The translations under genes were made by a program, and so were the position numbers. Shown here in pieces: positions 1 through 13,000 of a DNA stretch of 64,000 bases. The DNA lies in assembly GCF_036588685.1 (NCBI RefSeq), contig NC_086386.1, positions 3,274,710 through 3,338,709 of the forward strand, written 5' to 3'. The notes beneath the pieces were generated by a model, which saw only the letters and a program-made list of their open reading frames with translations, made no database searches and was not told the origin of the DNA. Numbering within the stretch: the stretch's first letter is position 1; every line of letters starts with the position of its first letter. This DNA is from Mytilus trossulus (lineage: Eukaryota > Mollusca > Bivalvia > Mytilida > Mytilidae).

Positions 1-960
1 TGCAATATTTTCAAAAATTTGGAATTTGAGAAATTTGGGGAAAAAATTTGAAAACTACTACCACCCCCCTTTTTTTGGCAATAAGTCCAAAACCAGACAT
101 TTCTTTACACATAATTTACAAGTAGTGTAATGGAGATAAATCTGAAGATACCCAACATTGTATATTAACTGTTTTTGAATTACCTACCCCAGTTAACTGC
201 TTTTAAATTGTCTTAATTGTCCATTGACCAGAAAAACCTAGTTTTTCCCCTTTTTTGCCCCTAATTTCAAATATTTTGAGCCATAAACCCCCAAATTCAT
301 TACTAACCATCCCTTTATGGAATGGAAACTTGTGGTATAATTTCAGAGATATTCATACATTTAAACACAAGTTATTGTTTGAAAACTACAAAAATGCTTA
401 ATTTGGGCTCCCTCTTTGGCCCCTAATTCCTAAACTATAGAGACCTTTACCCCTAAAATCAATCCCAACCTTCCTTTAGAGGTATTGAACCTTCTGGTAC
501 TAAAAATTAAAGAGATCCATTCACTAAATCTAAAATTATTGTCCAGAAAATCTATTTCCCCCCTTTTTTGCCCCTTTTTCCCCTTTTTTATTCCCTAATT
601 CCAAAACATTTTGAGCCATAACAACCCAAAGTCATAACTAACCATCCCTTCATGGTATGGAAACTTGTGGTATAATTTCAGAGAGATTCATACACTTAAA
701 ACACAAGTTATTGTTTGAAAACTACAAAGGGTTATTTTGGACCCCTTTTTGGCCCCTAATTCCTAAATCAATCCTAACCTTCCTTTGGTGGTGTTGAACC
801 TCCTGGTAAAAATTTATAGAGATCCATTCACTAAATCCTTAGTTATTTTCCGGAAACTAAATGTGTCTTTGGATGATGCAGACGACGTAGACAACGACAT
901 GATACCATTATACGATGCAAAAAAAAATTTGTGGTCGTATAAAAACAATAAAAATAATTC
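1..960. repeat. Two diverged copies of a ~335-bp dispersed repeat
   Basis: Two blocks of the same sequence lie in tandem, about 282-600 and 611-960. Both contain ACCATCCCTT, then GGAAACTTGTGGTATAATTT, then ACACAAGTTATTGTTTGAAA, then GGCCCCTAATTCCTAAA, in the same order. The second runs on into a GACGACGTAGACAACGACAT stretch typical of a dispersed bivalve repeat. The short open frame at 785-967 lies inside this repeat and is not considered a gene. Confidence 0.7.
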
Positions 961-1669
961 ATCATAAACTATTATATAAACAATCTTGTAAAGATAAGGT
1001 GGAAGTACAATCCCATGTAGTACATGAGGTAAATGCTACAAAACGTAACTGGTGGAAGATTAATACATGTACATGTAAAAAGTAGCTGCATTAAATACCT
1101 GATATATATCATTTTAAAAATTGAATACTTAAATTAATTCTAAAAAAGTTATGAGATTATAAAAGTAAATGATCTGAAAAAAATTCTGAAGATTTTCACC
1201 CCACTACATGTAGATCTTCATGAAATGCACAGTGAAATAAACAGCAATTATTTGCTCATGCTGTGAAAGTTATCAGTGTGATATTTGGTATGGAAAAATT
1301 TCCCCCTCCCCCTCTATCATTGTGCTTTTTTCAGTCTTTTTAATGTGTTCAATGATATAAATGAACAAAATTATATTTCATCTTAAAAAATTCACTTATA
1401 AAAGGTCAAAAATTTAACTTTTAAGTTTCAGTTAATTAGGATTTGCATTTCACAGGATAAAACTTCTAGACAATTTAAAAAGAGAAATGTGTTCACTAAA
1501 TTAAATTGTATTCCATAACAGTCTTAACCTTCTACTTCTAAATAGTATTTAAACATGATAAAGCCTGAATCAAGATATTTCAAATGTAGGACAATATTAA
1601 TATTACCAAAATACATATTAAATATTAACCTTCAAGTAAGAAATACCTTAATTATGAATCTAACATTTG
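961..1669. other. 3' flank / 3' UTR of MITD1, no gene seen
   Basis: AT-rich sequence immediately downstream of the MITD1 stop codon on the minus strand. No coding exon or convincing structured element was seen. Part of it must be the MITD1 3' UTR, but no single polyadenylation signal stands out. Confidence 0.5.
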
Positions 1670-4600
1670 TCATGATGTATCATCTTTAGTTTTATTTATG
1701 GATTTAGTATGAAATATATCTACAGTAGTTTTATGACAAGGTCGTAGGTCAAGGTCAATGGATCCTATAGAGAATTTATTGTCTGAAGCTTTATATATAT
1801 CTAATCCTCTTCCTATCTTTACGATCCATCCAGTGTTAAACCTAAAATAGAAAGGCTACATGTTAAACATATAAATCAATTTTTGCTGAAATATTTTTTT
1901 CTTTGATTATAATAAAAAGATAAAAGTTCATAAAATCATTGAGAATAACTAAGATGAATGAAATTTCAATCATGGATGAACTTTCACCAGAACTAAACCA
2001 AAAATGATGAAAATTATTTCATTTCCTAATTTTGTTGTAAGAAATAGTGGACAGTGTCAGACTGATATTTGGAAGCTCTGGAATATAGCATTGAGATAGA
2101 CTCCATATGCAGGATTGTTACTTTGGATAAAATAGTGGTAAGTTTTTCTACTACGAGTCCAACATTGCAGTCATTTAAAACTGCTTTACGTATTAAGCAA
2201 GTCTAATATGAGCACCCATTTAACTTAATAAACTTTGTTCTTCCTTTTAAATTGAAAATATTTTCTGTCAATCATCCATTAAGTCTAATCTCCCATTAGG
2301 CAATGTTAGGTGTCTCCAACTATCTGTACAAGTGATAAACACTCATTAGAATAATATTGCATTAACTGTAACAAGGAGGACCCTTTGGGTTACAATTTAA
2401 GAGGGATAAAGCAATTACAGTTGATTGATTCCTTTTTGAAAACACCAAAAGGGGGAAACAGCAAATCAAAACTGAATTTTAAAATCTCCTGTCAACTGAA
2501 GTGACATTATTTTAAAGATGGCTGGCAATAATGATGGTGGTATGCCTTTCTAAAACAGGTAAAAGAGATCACTTATTCATCCAGATGAACTGTTTCCCTC
2601 ACTTAGGCTGTGTTCACATTGACATAAACTCGGTGTTGTGTAAGTGTAACTCACACGTAAAGAAAACACATTTACGTTCCCATTGATAAAACTCAATGTT
2701 TACATGTAGTTTAAATCATGTTTTGCCTTCATGCAGTCAATAGTCAATGTAGGCCTTGTGTAGGTTAAGTGTACACAAAACTAGGCATTTAGAATATCTA
2801 TTTTGCCATGTATATTTAAGAAAGAAACGATTTTTGAATAGAATTGATATTCATAACAATTATTAATAATGTTGTTTACATAAATATTTGTCTAAACTTG
2901 ATATATTTATTTGTTATAAAAAAAACTGTACGTAGCCTTATTAACCTCTTATTAAGACTCAAAGCATCATCACTGCCGAACACATAATTCATTTGAAAAG
3001 GTCTTCCCCGAATCGACTGGACGTACACAGAAATATTTGCCACTGGTATTTACTCAAACAACGATTCACTCATAAATGCATTACTAAAAAAATGTGTGAG
3101 GTAAATTGTATTGTTTGTCTAGTATCTCAGATCCGTTAAAATACACTTTGAAATAAAAAAAAAAAAAAAAAAAAAAAAAACATTACTCCCTACCTTTGCC
3201 AAATATACATTGGAGAAGAAATAACATTTGAATCAAACAGAAAAGATAGAAACGTATTGATTCTTGACATCTCAATCCTTTTGCTTCGTATTTAAGCACT
3301 CTGTTGCAGCCAGCGTTTTCCAATGCGTAACAGATCTAGAGACATCTTTAGTATCTTAAAACTACTGCAAATCATCAAACAAACACTTAACTTCAAAAAG
3401 GGGGATGGTACGGTTTTATTTTTGAGGGAACGTTTTACTCCGCTTTTTTCGATGCTAGCAATCAAAAAAAAAAATTTCAATATTAAACACTATAATGTAT
3501 GGGGAAACTGGATTCAGAATATTTTTTTTACCATCTGTATGACCAGAATTTTTTTTTATCAAATTGTGGATCAGAATATTTTCAAGGAAAATTCCATTAC
3601 CCCCCTTTTTTTTTAAGTCAAATTGTCGTTCCCTTACTTAAGGAAAAGTTGTCAGAAAAGTTTGCATTTCGTTCTACATAATGAACATTTATTTGCCATA
3701 TAGTTTACAAGTGTGAACAAATTCTTATGTACAGGTAATTAAACAAGGTGTATAGATGTGAACAAATTTAATGTGGAACCAGTGTACAAAATTACACTAA
3801 CCTAATTGTAAACATGTTTACTGTACATGACGTTTGGTGTGAACACGGCCTTAGTTTACTACCTACCTAATCTCCCTGTCATGTAGAGAGTCATGAAAGG
3901 ACCAGTTGAATTCTATTCCATGATTGTGTAAACTTTTCTTTAGTTGGTTCAGTTTCTGCTGTTGTTGCATTTGAGCATCAGGATACTAAAAAATATATAT
4001 GTAAATTGATACACACAAATCTTCCTAAACTATCACATTTACTTATTGAGGGTTCATTATCTTTTGTGAAAAGAGAAATCTTGGTACTCTTAATTTCACT
4101 TTCTTCAATGGATATTTTATAATATCTGCTGTATGTTTTATACAAAATATTCTCTATTGAGAGAAATGAGAGGTTTAGCTACCTATAAAACCAGGTTTAA
4201 TCCCCCATTTTCTACATCCAAAAATGCCTTTTCCAAGTCAGGAATGTGACTGTTGTAATCCATTCGTTTGATGTGTTTGAGCTATTGATTTTGTCATTTG
4301 ATACGGGACTTTCTGTATTAAATTTTCCACAGAGTTTATAATTTTTGTTGTTTTATTTTCTTGTATGTCAAATATTTTATACTAACATCTTTTCACTAAC
4401 AGACACTACAGTAATTACTTCAATTTACTTGTATACGCTAAGTGAGATTTGAGAAGAAAATAAGAAAAACATATTACTGAAAATTCAGAAATTATTGCAA
4501 TGTGTTTATTTTTGCGAAAAATGTAGAAGGGTTCTCATATAAAAAATTAAAACTTGTATTTTGAATTTTTTTCAATGAATCAAACAGGATTTTTTTTAAT

Positions 4601-7600
4601 ATCAATGAATATAGCAAAAATTAAAATTTTAGTCTAAAATGATAAAATCACAATAATAAATGCACGCAATAATTTCTGAATTTACAGCATTTCATTTTGA
4701 TTCTCATATCCAGTAAGCTGTCAACATTATCATATGAAAACCAAATACAAAGTGCCTCCATTTACTAACACAAACTTAAAGAATTTAAATATGATTTAAT
4801 GTGTTCAAATTTCTTGTATAAACAGTAAAGTAAAAAGTAAATGTATTATGAACCTACCTCGTCTCTGCCGGTCAGTAATCTTATCTCCTTTACTGGACAC
4901 TGACTTTTTACAACAACTTCACAAAATCTCAGCAAATTACATATCTGGGAAAAAAAACATTTTATTGTCTTTATTGATAATGTAACTGTTGGCAATGAAC
5001 TTATGAATTCATGTATTATGTCTTGAAGATCCTGTGAGAATTAGATGTTCATGTTCATTGTACTAAACCCAATCTGAATGAAATATCTAAACAAAAACTG
5101 AATTCATTTATGAAACATGACTCACCAATGTCTAGCGGCAAGTTTTACATATATATTCAAATGAAAGCACATTAACTTGTTATGAGTATAAAATATCATG
5201 AGTAAAAATCCTGCTTTGTACAAGACCCACAAAGTGACCAAGATTTTAAACATTGTTGATAGTTGTCTCATTGGCAATCATACCACATCTTCTTTTTTAT
5301 ATGCTTCTTCAGCTTTTAATTTAGCTAATAAGTTGTTTATTTCTGTATCATTTGGTCACTTGTGAAGAGTTGTCTCTTCTCCATCATACCACATCTTTTT
5401 TTATAGTTCCCAAGGTTACACAGGTCAAAACTACTGTGACACACTATTTTTACTTGACCTTGTGAGACCCCCAAGAGTAGTCAATGTCTTTAAACACCCC
5501 CTAGAGCTAGTAATACTTTAAAATTACCAGTCTTTGCTCTTACTCGTAAATGCTAATTTTCTAGCAGCAAGCAGAAAATGAAGTTTGAAGAACTACCGTG
5601 AGACAACTTGAGAAGAATTAAAGTAAGACCTATAATATTTATAATTGATCTATAATCTTTACTTTAATTTATTTAATTTAAAGGTCTTCTTTTACTTTAG
5701 GGGTCCCAACCCATAAAGGGTTATATTAAACTATTCTTAACCCCAAACCTTACCCTAACCCATACATAAACCTAACACTAGCCCTAACCCTAAAACCTAA
5801 AACTTGATGATGATGTGCTCTGATAAAAGGATCTTCTATTTCTATTAATAACTTACTTGATGATGTGCTCTGATGTAAGGATCTTCTATTTCTATTAATA
5901 ACTTACTTGATGATGTGCTCTGATGTAGGGATCTTCTATTTCTATTAATAACTTACTTGATGGTGTGCTCTAATGTAGGGATCTTCTATTTCTATTAATA
6001 ACTTACTTGATGGTGTGCTCTGATGTAAGGATCTTCTATTTCTATTAATAACTTATTTGATGATGTGCTCTGATGTAGGGATCTTCTATTTCTATTAATA
6101 ACTCACTTGATGGTGTGCTGTGATGTAAGGATCTTCTATTTCTATTAATAACTTATTTGATGATGTGCTCTGATGTAGGGATCTTCTATTTCTATTAATA
6201 ACTCACTTGATGGTTTGCTGTGATGTAAGGATCTTCTATTTCTATTAATAACTTACTTGATGGTGTGCTGTGATGTAAGGATCTTCTATTTCTATTAATA
6301 ACTTATTTGATGATGTGCTCTGATGTAGGGATCTTCTATTTCTATTTATAACTTACTTGATGATGTGCTCTGATGTAAGGATCTTCTATTTCTATTAATA
6401 ACTTACTTGATGATGTGCTGTGATGTAAGGATCTTCTATTACTATTAATAACTTACTTGATGATGTGCTGTGATGTAAGGATCTTCTTTTACTATTAATA
6501 ACTTACTTGATGATGTGCTGTGATGTAAGAATCTTCTATTACTATTAATAACTTACTTGATGGTGTGCTCAAATGTAGGGATCTTCCATTTCTATTAATA
6601 ACTTACTTGATGATGTGCTCTGATGTAAGGATCTTCTATTTCTATTAATAACTTACTTGATGATGTGCTGTGATGTAAGGATCTTCTATTACTATTAATA
6701 ACTTACTTGATGGTGTGCTCTGATGTAAGGATCTTCTATTTCTATTAATAACTTACTTGATGATGTGCTGTGATGTAAGGATCCTCTATTTCTATTAATA
6801 ACTTACTTGATGATGTGCTCTGATGTAAGGATCTTCTATTTCTCATAATAACTCACTTGATGGTGTGCTCTAATGTAAGGATCTTCTATTTCTATTAATA
6901 ACATACTTGATGATGTGCTCTGATGTAGGGATCTTCTATTTCTATTAATAACTCACTTGATGATGTGCTCTAATGTAAGGATCTTCTATTTCTATTAATA
7001 ACTTACTTGATGATGTGCTCTGATGTAGGTATCTTCTATTTCTATTAATAACTCACTTGATGGTGTGCTGTGATGTAAGGATCTTCTATTTCTATTAATA
7101 ACTTACTTGATGGTGTGCTCTAATGTAAGGATCTTCTATTTCCATTAATAACTTACTTGATGATGTACTCTAATGTAAGGATCTACTATTTCTATTAATA
7201 ACTTATTTGATGATGTGCTCTGATGTAGGGATCTTCTTTTTCTATTAATAACTCACTTGATGGTGTGCTGTGATGTAAGGATCTTCTATATCTATTAATA
7301 ACTTATTTGATGATGTGCTCTGATGTAGGGATCTTCTATTTCTATTAATAACTCACTTGATGGTGTGCTGTGATGTAAGGATCTTCTATTTCTATTAATA
7401 ACTTACTTGATGATGTGCTCTAATGTGCAATGTAAGGATCTTCTATTTCTTTTAATAACTTACTTGATGATGTGCTCTAATGTGCAATGTAAGGATCTTT
7501 TATTTCTATTAATAACTTACTTGATGGTGTGCTCTAATGTAAGGATCTTCTATTTCCATTAATAACTTACTTGATGATGTGCTCTAATGTAAGGATCTTC

Positions 7601-9883
7601 TATTTCTATTAATAACTTATTTGATGATGTGCTCTGATGTAGGGATCTTCTATTTCTATTAATAACTCACTTGATGGTGTGCTGTGATGTAAGGATCTTC
7701 TATTTCTATTAATAACTTACTTGATGATGTGCTCTAATGTGCAATGTAAGGATCTTCTATTTCTATTAATAACTTACTTGATGATGTGCTCTAATGTGCA
7801 ATGTAAGGATCTTCTATTTCTATTAATAACTTACTTGATGATGTGCTCTAATGTAGGGATCTTCTATTTCTATTTCTGTCAAAAATTCTGTCATAAAACG
7901 TGAAAATAATTTCTCCATTCCAAACCCTGTAGCATTGTCATCTATCTGGATCTGTTCATGGGATCCTCCAGCTACGAAAAAATTGGAAAACTTATGTTTA
8001 TTTCAATACAGTATGGGTTTTGCTCATTGCTAAAAACCATTCCTTCATTTACAAATGAACAAGGAAAGTGAGGCTAAAGTCAGATGAACCCTGACAGACA
8101 AAATGTACAACACAAGAAAGTAATTCTGTTTACATACTAAATTTTATATGTAATAAATTAAAAATAATAGGGGCCTAGATCTTCTTTCTACCCACATTTT
8201 TAAAGGTCTAAAGGTTTCAGCTGCTATCAGTTCAGTTCAAATTGTATTTGGCGTTCAAAACAGATGTTAAATAGAGAGGCTAAACAGAGGACATTTATTA
8301 GAGAATGCCAAAAAATGGACATCGATTAGATAGGCCTAAAATTGGCCTTTGATTTGTAATGTTATTTTATTCTTACATTACATTTTGAGGAATGGACTTC
8401 AATTAGAGGCAGGACGTCTTATCTCAATCTTACATATTTACCATTTTTTGTTTCTATATTAAACAAATGATTTGAGTTGTCCCCCCTGTCCATATATTCT
8501 AATATATTATTTATATTCACCATATTTTATTTCTATAGCAAATGATTTAAGTTGTACCCCCTGTCCATATATTCTAATATATTATTTATATTCACCATAT
8601 TTTATTTCTATAACAAATGATTTAAGTTGTCCCCCCCTGTCCATATATTCTGATATATTATTTATATTTACCATTTTTTGGTTTCTATACATGATATAGA
8701 ATGATTTGAGTTGTTCCGCCCTGTCCATATATTCTGATATATTATTTATATTTACCATTGTTTGGTTTCTATAACGAATGATTTGAGTTGTTCTGCCCTG
8801 TCCATATTTTCTGATATATTATTAATAATTACCAATTTTAGTTTCTATAACAAATATTTAAGTTGTTCCTCCCCCCCCCCCCCCTCCTGTCTATATATTC
8901 TGATATACTATTCATATTTACCATTTTTTGTTTCTATAACGAATGATTTGAGTTGTTCTGCCCTGTCCATATATTCTGATATTTTCTTCCTGTATCTTTC
9001 CTTTTTACTTTGGTCACTTGTAGCTGTAATATATTGCAAAGTCAGCATTAATTCTTATGTCAATCTTTATATCCCCTTCACCTAGTCATTGTTAGTGCTA
9101 CAGGCATACAATACTAAATGTTTAAGAAATATTGATCTAGTTCCAAAATAATCTTAACTGTGCCAGTAAATGAAGCACATTTGTATTACTGTTGTTCGTC
9201 TATGTAACAGATAATCTATGCACTTTTCTCTTTTCAGTCCTTTATTATTTGACCTAAGTCTGTTTTTCTTTCACTTAAATGTATTTTGTTTGCATGTTTT
9301 GTGTTATCTCCCTTGTTTCATATCTATCTGGTGAAATGAGTACTTTAGACAAACAATGAAACCAACTGCCAATTGCAAGCCTATTACCATATACATGACA
9401 TATATATCCTATTAACATTTAACCAGAATAATTCAGTCCTTATATTGCGCTGACCTATGAAGGCTACATTAGTGTGGGAGAAAATCGGATACGGAAAGGG
9501 CTTGAATTATTCGAGTTAATTAACATTTAGATCTACAGCGCTAATAAATGCCTTACTGAAAACCCACCTAATTAGAAACCCCATAGACATGTTAGACCTT
9601 ACAGATAGCTGCTGTCTTCAGTACTATAATATCCATTCTAATATCACATCTTCATATATGTAACACTATACATATATATATCCTTACCTAAATGATATCT
9701 AGCTGTGTCCATTTTTACACCTGAACACTATGTATCCTTACCTTTTAACACCTGTAACAGTAAATTAATGCCCTCTTGGTAACACACTAGTGATTCATCA
9801 AACCGTCGAGCTGTATCCATTTCCACAGCTCTCTTTAGGACACCGATAGCTGAGGCTTCTACCCCTGTTACCATATCAGCCAT
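1670..9883 (-). CDS. MITD1: MITD1, MIT domain-containing protein 1 (six coding exons)
   Basis: Join on the minus strand: 9742-9883, 8922-9023, 7835-7971, 4858-4944, 3867-3985, 1670-1841. All splice sites are GT/AG and phases agree (1,1,0,0,2), giving 252 residues, close to the usual ~250. Exon 1 starts [20 protein letters not shown] and with exon 2 ([16 protein letters not shown]) forms the N-terminal MIT helical bundle. Exons 3-6 form the PLD-like C-terminal domain, with diagnostic segments [24 protein letters not shown] and [14 protein letters not shown]. Exon 4 has the 29 codons I recall for the human exon. Known role of the family: MITD1 is recruited by ESCRT-III subunits to the midbody and regulates abscission in cytokinesis; the C-terminal domain binds membrane and has no PLD catalysis. 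Oddities: introns 2 and 3 are largely filled by tandem copies of the preceding exon end, and a transposon sits 13 bp from the exon 5 donor. Confidence 0.94.
2603..3853. mobile_element. DNA transposon-like element with TTA flanks (Harbinger-like?)
   Basis: The left end reads TTA then GGCTGTGTTCACAT and the right end reads GTGTGAACACGGCC then TTA, so there are inverted termini of about 14 bp flanked by a possible TTA target duplication. TTA duplications and such GGCnGTGTTCAC termini fit PIF/Harbinger-type elements (inference). No transposase is readable; a 27-bp poly(A) run occurs at about 3154-3180. It lies in MITD1 intron 5, and its right end is only 13 bp inside the exon 5 donor. Confidence 0.6.
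4477..4687. mobile_element. Short MITE with ~24-bp terminal inverted repeats
   Basis: The left end holds TTCAGAAATTATTGCA and the right end its complement TGCAATAATTTCTGAA (right copy begins CGCAATAATTTCTGAA). The element is about 210 bp, AT-rich and non-coding, in MITD1 intron 4 close to exon 4. A related pair of termini occurs at 24255-24440. Confidence 0.6.
5255..5405 (+). repeat. Retroelement-tail fragments (family 2)
   Basis: Two short pieces carry the 3' tail of dispersed family 2, with GTTGTCTCATTGGCAATCAT then ACCACATCTTCTTTTTTAT (about 5259-5300) and a worse copy GTTGTCTCTTCTCCATCAT (about 5369-5400). The motif recurs at 16.5, 19.3, 47.8, 57.4 and 58.6 kb. Confidence 0.55.
5735..5800 (+). 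repeat. Degenerate telomere-like (CCCTAA) stretch
   Basis: Contains ACCCTAACCC and AGCCCTAACCCTAAAACC with variant hexamers between. It abuts the left end of the 50-bp MITD1 intron array. Too degenerate and short to be a telomere; an interstitial telomere-like remnant or chance C/A-rich array. Confidence 0.5.
5801..7866 (-). repeat. 50-bp minisatellite seeded on the MITD1 exon 3 splice donor (~41 copies)
   Basis: The unit, read on the plus strand, contains GGATCTTCTATTTC, TATTAATAACTTACTTGATG and ATGTGCTCTGATGTAA, with strict 50-bp spacing at first (5829, 5879, 5929). On the minus strand each copy reads as the last exon 3 codons ([10 protein letters not shown]) followed by GTAAGT. The copy at 7835-7866 is the real exon end; all others lie in intron 3. 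Most copies keep a donor (GTAAGT or GTGAGT); some carry ATAAGT, which loses the GT. A few copies have an extra 8 bp (GCAATGTA). Read-through past the first donor meets TAA three codons later, so the exon-proximal donor must be used for full-length MITD1. Confidence 0.95.
8436..8985 (-). repeat. 75-88-bp minisatellite seeded on the MITD1 exon 2 donor (~8 copies)
   Basis: CTGTCCATATATTCT-type cores recur at about 8486, 8561, 8637, 8721, 8798, 8886 and 8963, with spacing of 75, 76, 84, 77, 88 and 77. On the minus strand the unit corresponds to exon 2 codons [14 protein letters not shown] plus the donor region ATGGTAAAT. The copy at 8922-9000 is the true exon end; the others lie in intron 2 and decay with distance, with C-runs replacing the GCAGAA of the exon. 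Apparent plus-strand open frames across it are products of the repeat. Confidence 0.88.
9024..9741 (-). other. MITD1 intron 1, no further element recognised
   Basis: Lies between a GTAAGG donor (9736-9741) and an ATTACAG acceptor (9024-9030). No coding segment, inverted repeat or tandem array was seen. Confidence 0.6.
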
Positions 9884-10037
9884 TTGATATTTACTGTGAC
9901 ATTTTCATTTTATATGATACTCATGATCAGGTTGCTAAATTTTTTCTGAAAACTACCTAAAATGAGAAAACTAAAGTTTATTAACATACTTAATATAATC
10001 TTGATAATAGTGCTGATTAGATAATGAGATCTCCTGT

Positions 10038-13000
10038 TTAAAATAATAAATTGATAAAAGCTATATACAATGTACCTATAAATGTTTCTGGAAATTCAAA
10101 AAGTTGGGAAAGATCTCCATTGTTGTAATGCATTGACACTAGCCAAAGCAAGTTTTCTATCATATCTAATAAAGTGAAACAGATTTTATGTAAAAAATTA
10201 GATGTTATTGGGGTTAGATCTATTTTTTGTTTGAAGTCCTATTTGACATTTTTGACAAGCAGAAAACAGGTCATGCAGGTTGTGTGTATAAATAGGGTAA
10301 CTTCATATTACATGTGGTGTCCCATAAAGGGGCTTTTTTGATCCACAATTGTTTAATATCCATGTCAATGTTGCTCCAACTAGCATGACTAGCAATGTAT
10401 TGTAAAGTTTTGATATATATATATGCAGACATTTGCAGATGATCATGGTGATACAATTTACCTGCAATTTTATTTTCTCATATATCAGTCTTTGGTTTAT
10501 CTCTCTGACTTATATATCCAGAATATTGGAGTCATACCATCAGTATTTAACTGACCATAAGTTGTGCTATCATTTGGGAAAGACAGAGATTATAACTTAA
10601 AATTGGTCCTGGTCTAAAACTTTGGTCCCCAATCATATTTGGGAATTGTAATTGATATCCTTACTTGTGAAAAATTTTGTTGATTATATAGAGAAACTAC
10701 TGGAGCATGACTGGAGCCCCCCATCCCCTAAGATCAGTTAGTGAGAATTACAGTTATCTCATACAATTGCAAACTCATACCACTGCTAACTTGTACCAGG
10801 GTAAACTTAAAGCTTGTATCATTGCAAACTTGTACCAACTTATTTCATGTATTTAATGCATTCAAATGGTGTTTAATGATGACTAAATATCTAAACTTCA
10901 CTCATAATGGTAATTTGGATATTCATATTCTTGATTTGAAAGATTTGCGAGAACATAAAACAGTCGTATTTTTGTCAAACTTTTCATTAAAAACTGTCAT
11001 TAATTCGAGAATTAATTTTATTTTAGTAAAAACCTAATGAAAAAAAAAATATAAAACAATTGTCAATGATTGTATATTGTTTAAATTTTCATTATTTTTT
11101 TGTATAAATTTCAAGAAATTCAACTTTTTTTTTTATTAAACATTTGGATACACATGATACAGGCATGTAGCAATTCATACGCAAAACCACAGTTGTGTAC
11201 AACACATGCAACAATCAACATGTTTTTACTTTTTTATTTTTTGTGCAAGATGGGTGCCTTGTTCAACGTGTTCCTCCGATTAAATTAAAGGTGTCTCAAG
11301 ATTAAAAGTGCTTATTCTCCATGGCATGCATGTTCAAAATAAAAATGCTTGTTCTCCTTGCTTGTTTTGGGTCCTCAATGCTTTTCAACTTCCTACTTTA
11401 TTTGGCCTTATTAACATTTTTTTTCGAGCGTCACTGATGAGTCTTTTGTTGACAAAATGCACGTCAATGTAAATATTTATTAACCTTCAATCCTGGTATC
11501 TAAATCAAAATCAAAAATCAAATAATTTTATTTGTGTAAATTCCGATACAGGAATGATACCAGCTGTGACCAAAATACAAATACAAAAATAAACCAAAAA
11601 AAACAAATATGCAGAGACATTTTTTCTTAATTATCAGTAATGGGTGTTTCAGAGAAAACAAATATATATGCATGTGTTATTACAGACACTTTCATGGGTT
11701 GTCTACTCTTTTTCCTTAATCTGTAATAACATATGTTTGTTATCAGTTAGATATATCATAAATATGTTATCTTTAGTCATGTTAGTGGGCACTTGGGAAT
11801 TCTTGAAACTATGCGCAGTAGCTTAATAAGGGGACGAAGTCCCCAATTACGGTAGAAAAATCAATAATTTCCCGAATTTTTCATTGTACTAATGAACTCA
11901 AAATCGTTAACTTTTTTTTTCAGATCTACTTCCTGTTCCGGTTTTCCCTGCATTTGCACAGATAACTGTCTTGTTTGCATGAGACTTTGAATTTTTTTTT
12001 ATTTATCAGTCTAGTAAAATATAACATTGGATCTCAATACAAATTCAATTTTAATAATTGTTTGATATGAAAAAAACGTTACCTGATGAAAGCGTTTCTT
12101 TTGTTTACATCGAATATGACGTCATAACTTAAAGAACGTCACAGCTAATTCCCTAACAACAGAACCAAAATCGGGAACGTTACGCACGGTATTTCGTTTT
12201 CTTTTATCAACATTTTGAATGAAAAAAATAATACATACAGACTTCGTCCCCATTCACAGGTTATGCCTGCCTCATATTGTACCTTGATAACTAATTTACT
12301 AATTCCATTAATACAATTTTTATCAACCATGGTTAATCAATGAGACAAGGCCTTTAAGGGAAAACTAAGCTGTAATAACAAGGCTTAGTTATTACAGGCA
12401 TGTAACTTATTATATGAGAGTTAATGAGACACTTGGGAATTACTTGGAAATTTGTGCAGTGCCTCATTACAAGCTCTGTCCATCATTTCTGTCAACTATT
12501 TGAATGAATGCTTGTTGGTGAGAAACTCATTATTAAAAGGTACTTGATTTCTGTAATAATGTATGTGCTTCTCTTTTATTTTTTTATATTTCTCTCATAA
12601 TAATCCACTGTCACTCCTTTATTATATATGTGTTATTGTAAATGTCTTTAATTTGTTGCCATAACCATTTATTGTCAATGCGTTAGTGCTACATGTGCTA
12701 ATAAAGTTATCTTATCTTATCTTATCTTTCTTACAATAAATTGAAATACATTGTGATATAATACATGTATGTCTGAGCAAAGGCTTTAAAGAGTTGTATA
12801 GAAGCTGTAATAACACGCTTTAGTCATGTTAGTTATTGCAGTAATATATTTTCTATCATAACATAGGTGTACTATGAACTGTTATATCTTTGCAAAGTTT
12901 AGTATACATAAGTTATAATATCAATAGAACTTGTGAAAAATTTAACAAAATAAAGGTTGTTTATTGTCCCTGTGAAACATGTAACATACATGTACATATG

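Noticed and set aside
7721..7903. Open frame with [19 protein letters not shown] repeats
   Set aside because: Product of the 50-bp array copies that carry an 8-bp insertion; no independent support.
8472..9085. Plus-strand frames of 75 and 107 codons rich in LSC-S-P-Y repeats
   Set aside because: They lie in the MITD1 exon 2-derived minisatellite and end over the true minus-strand exon.
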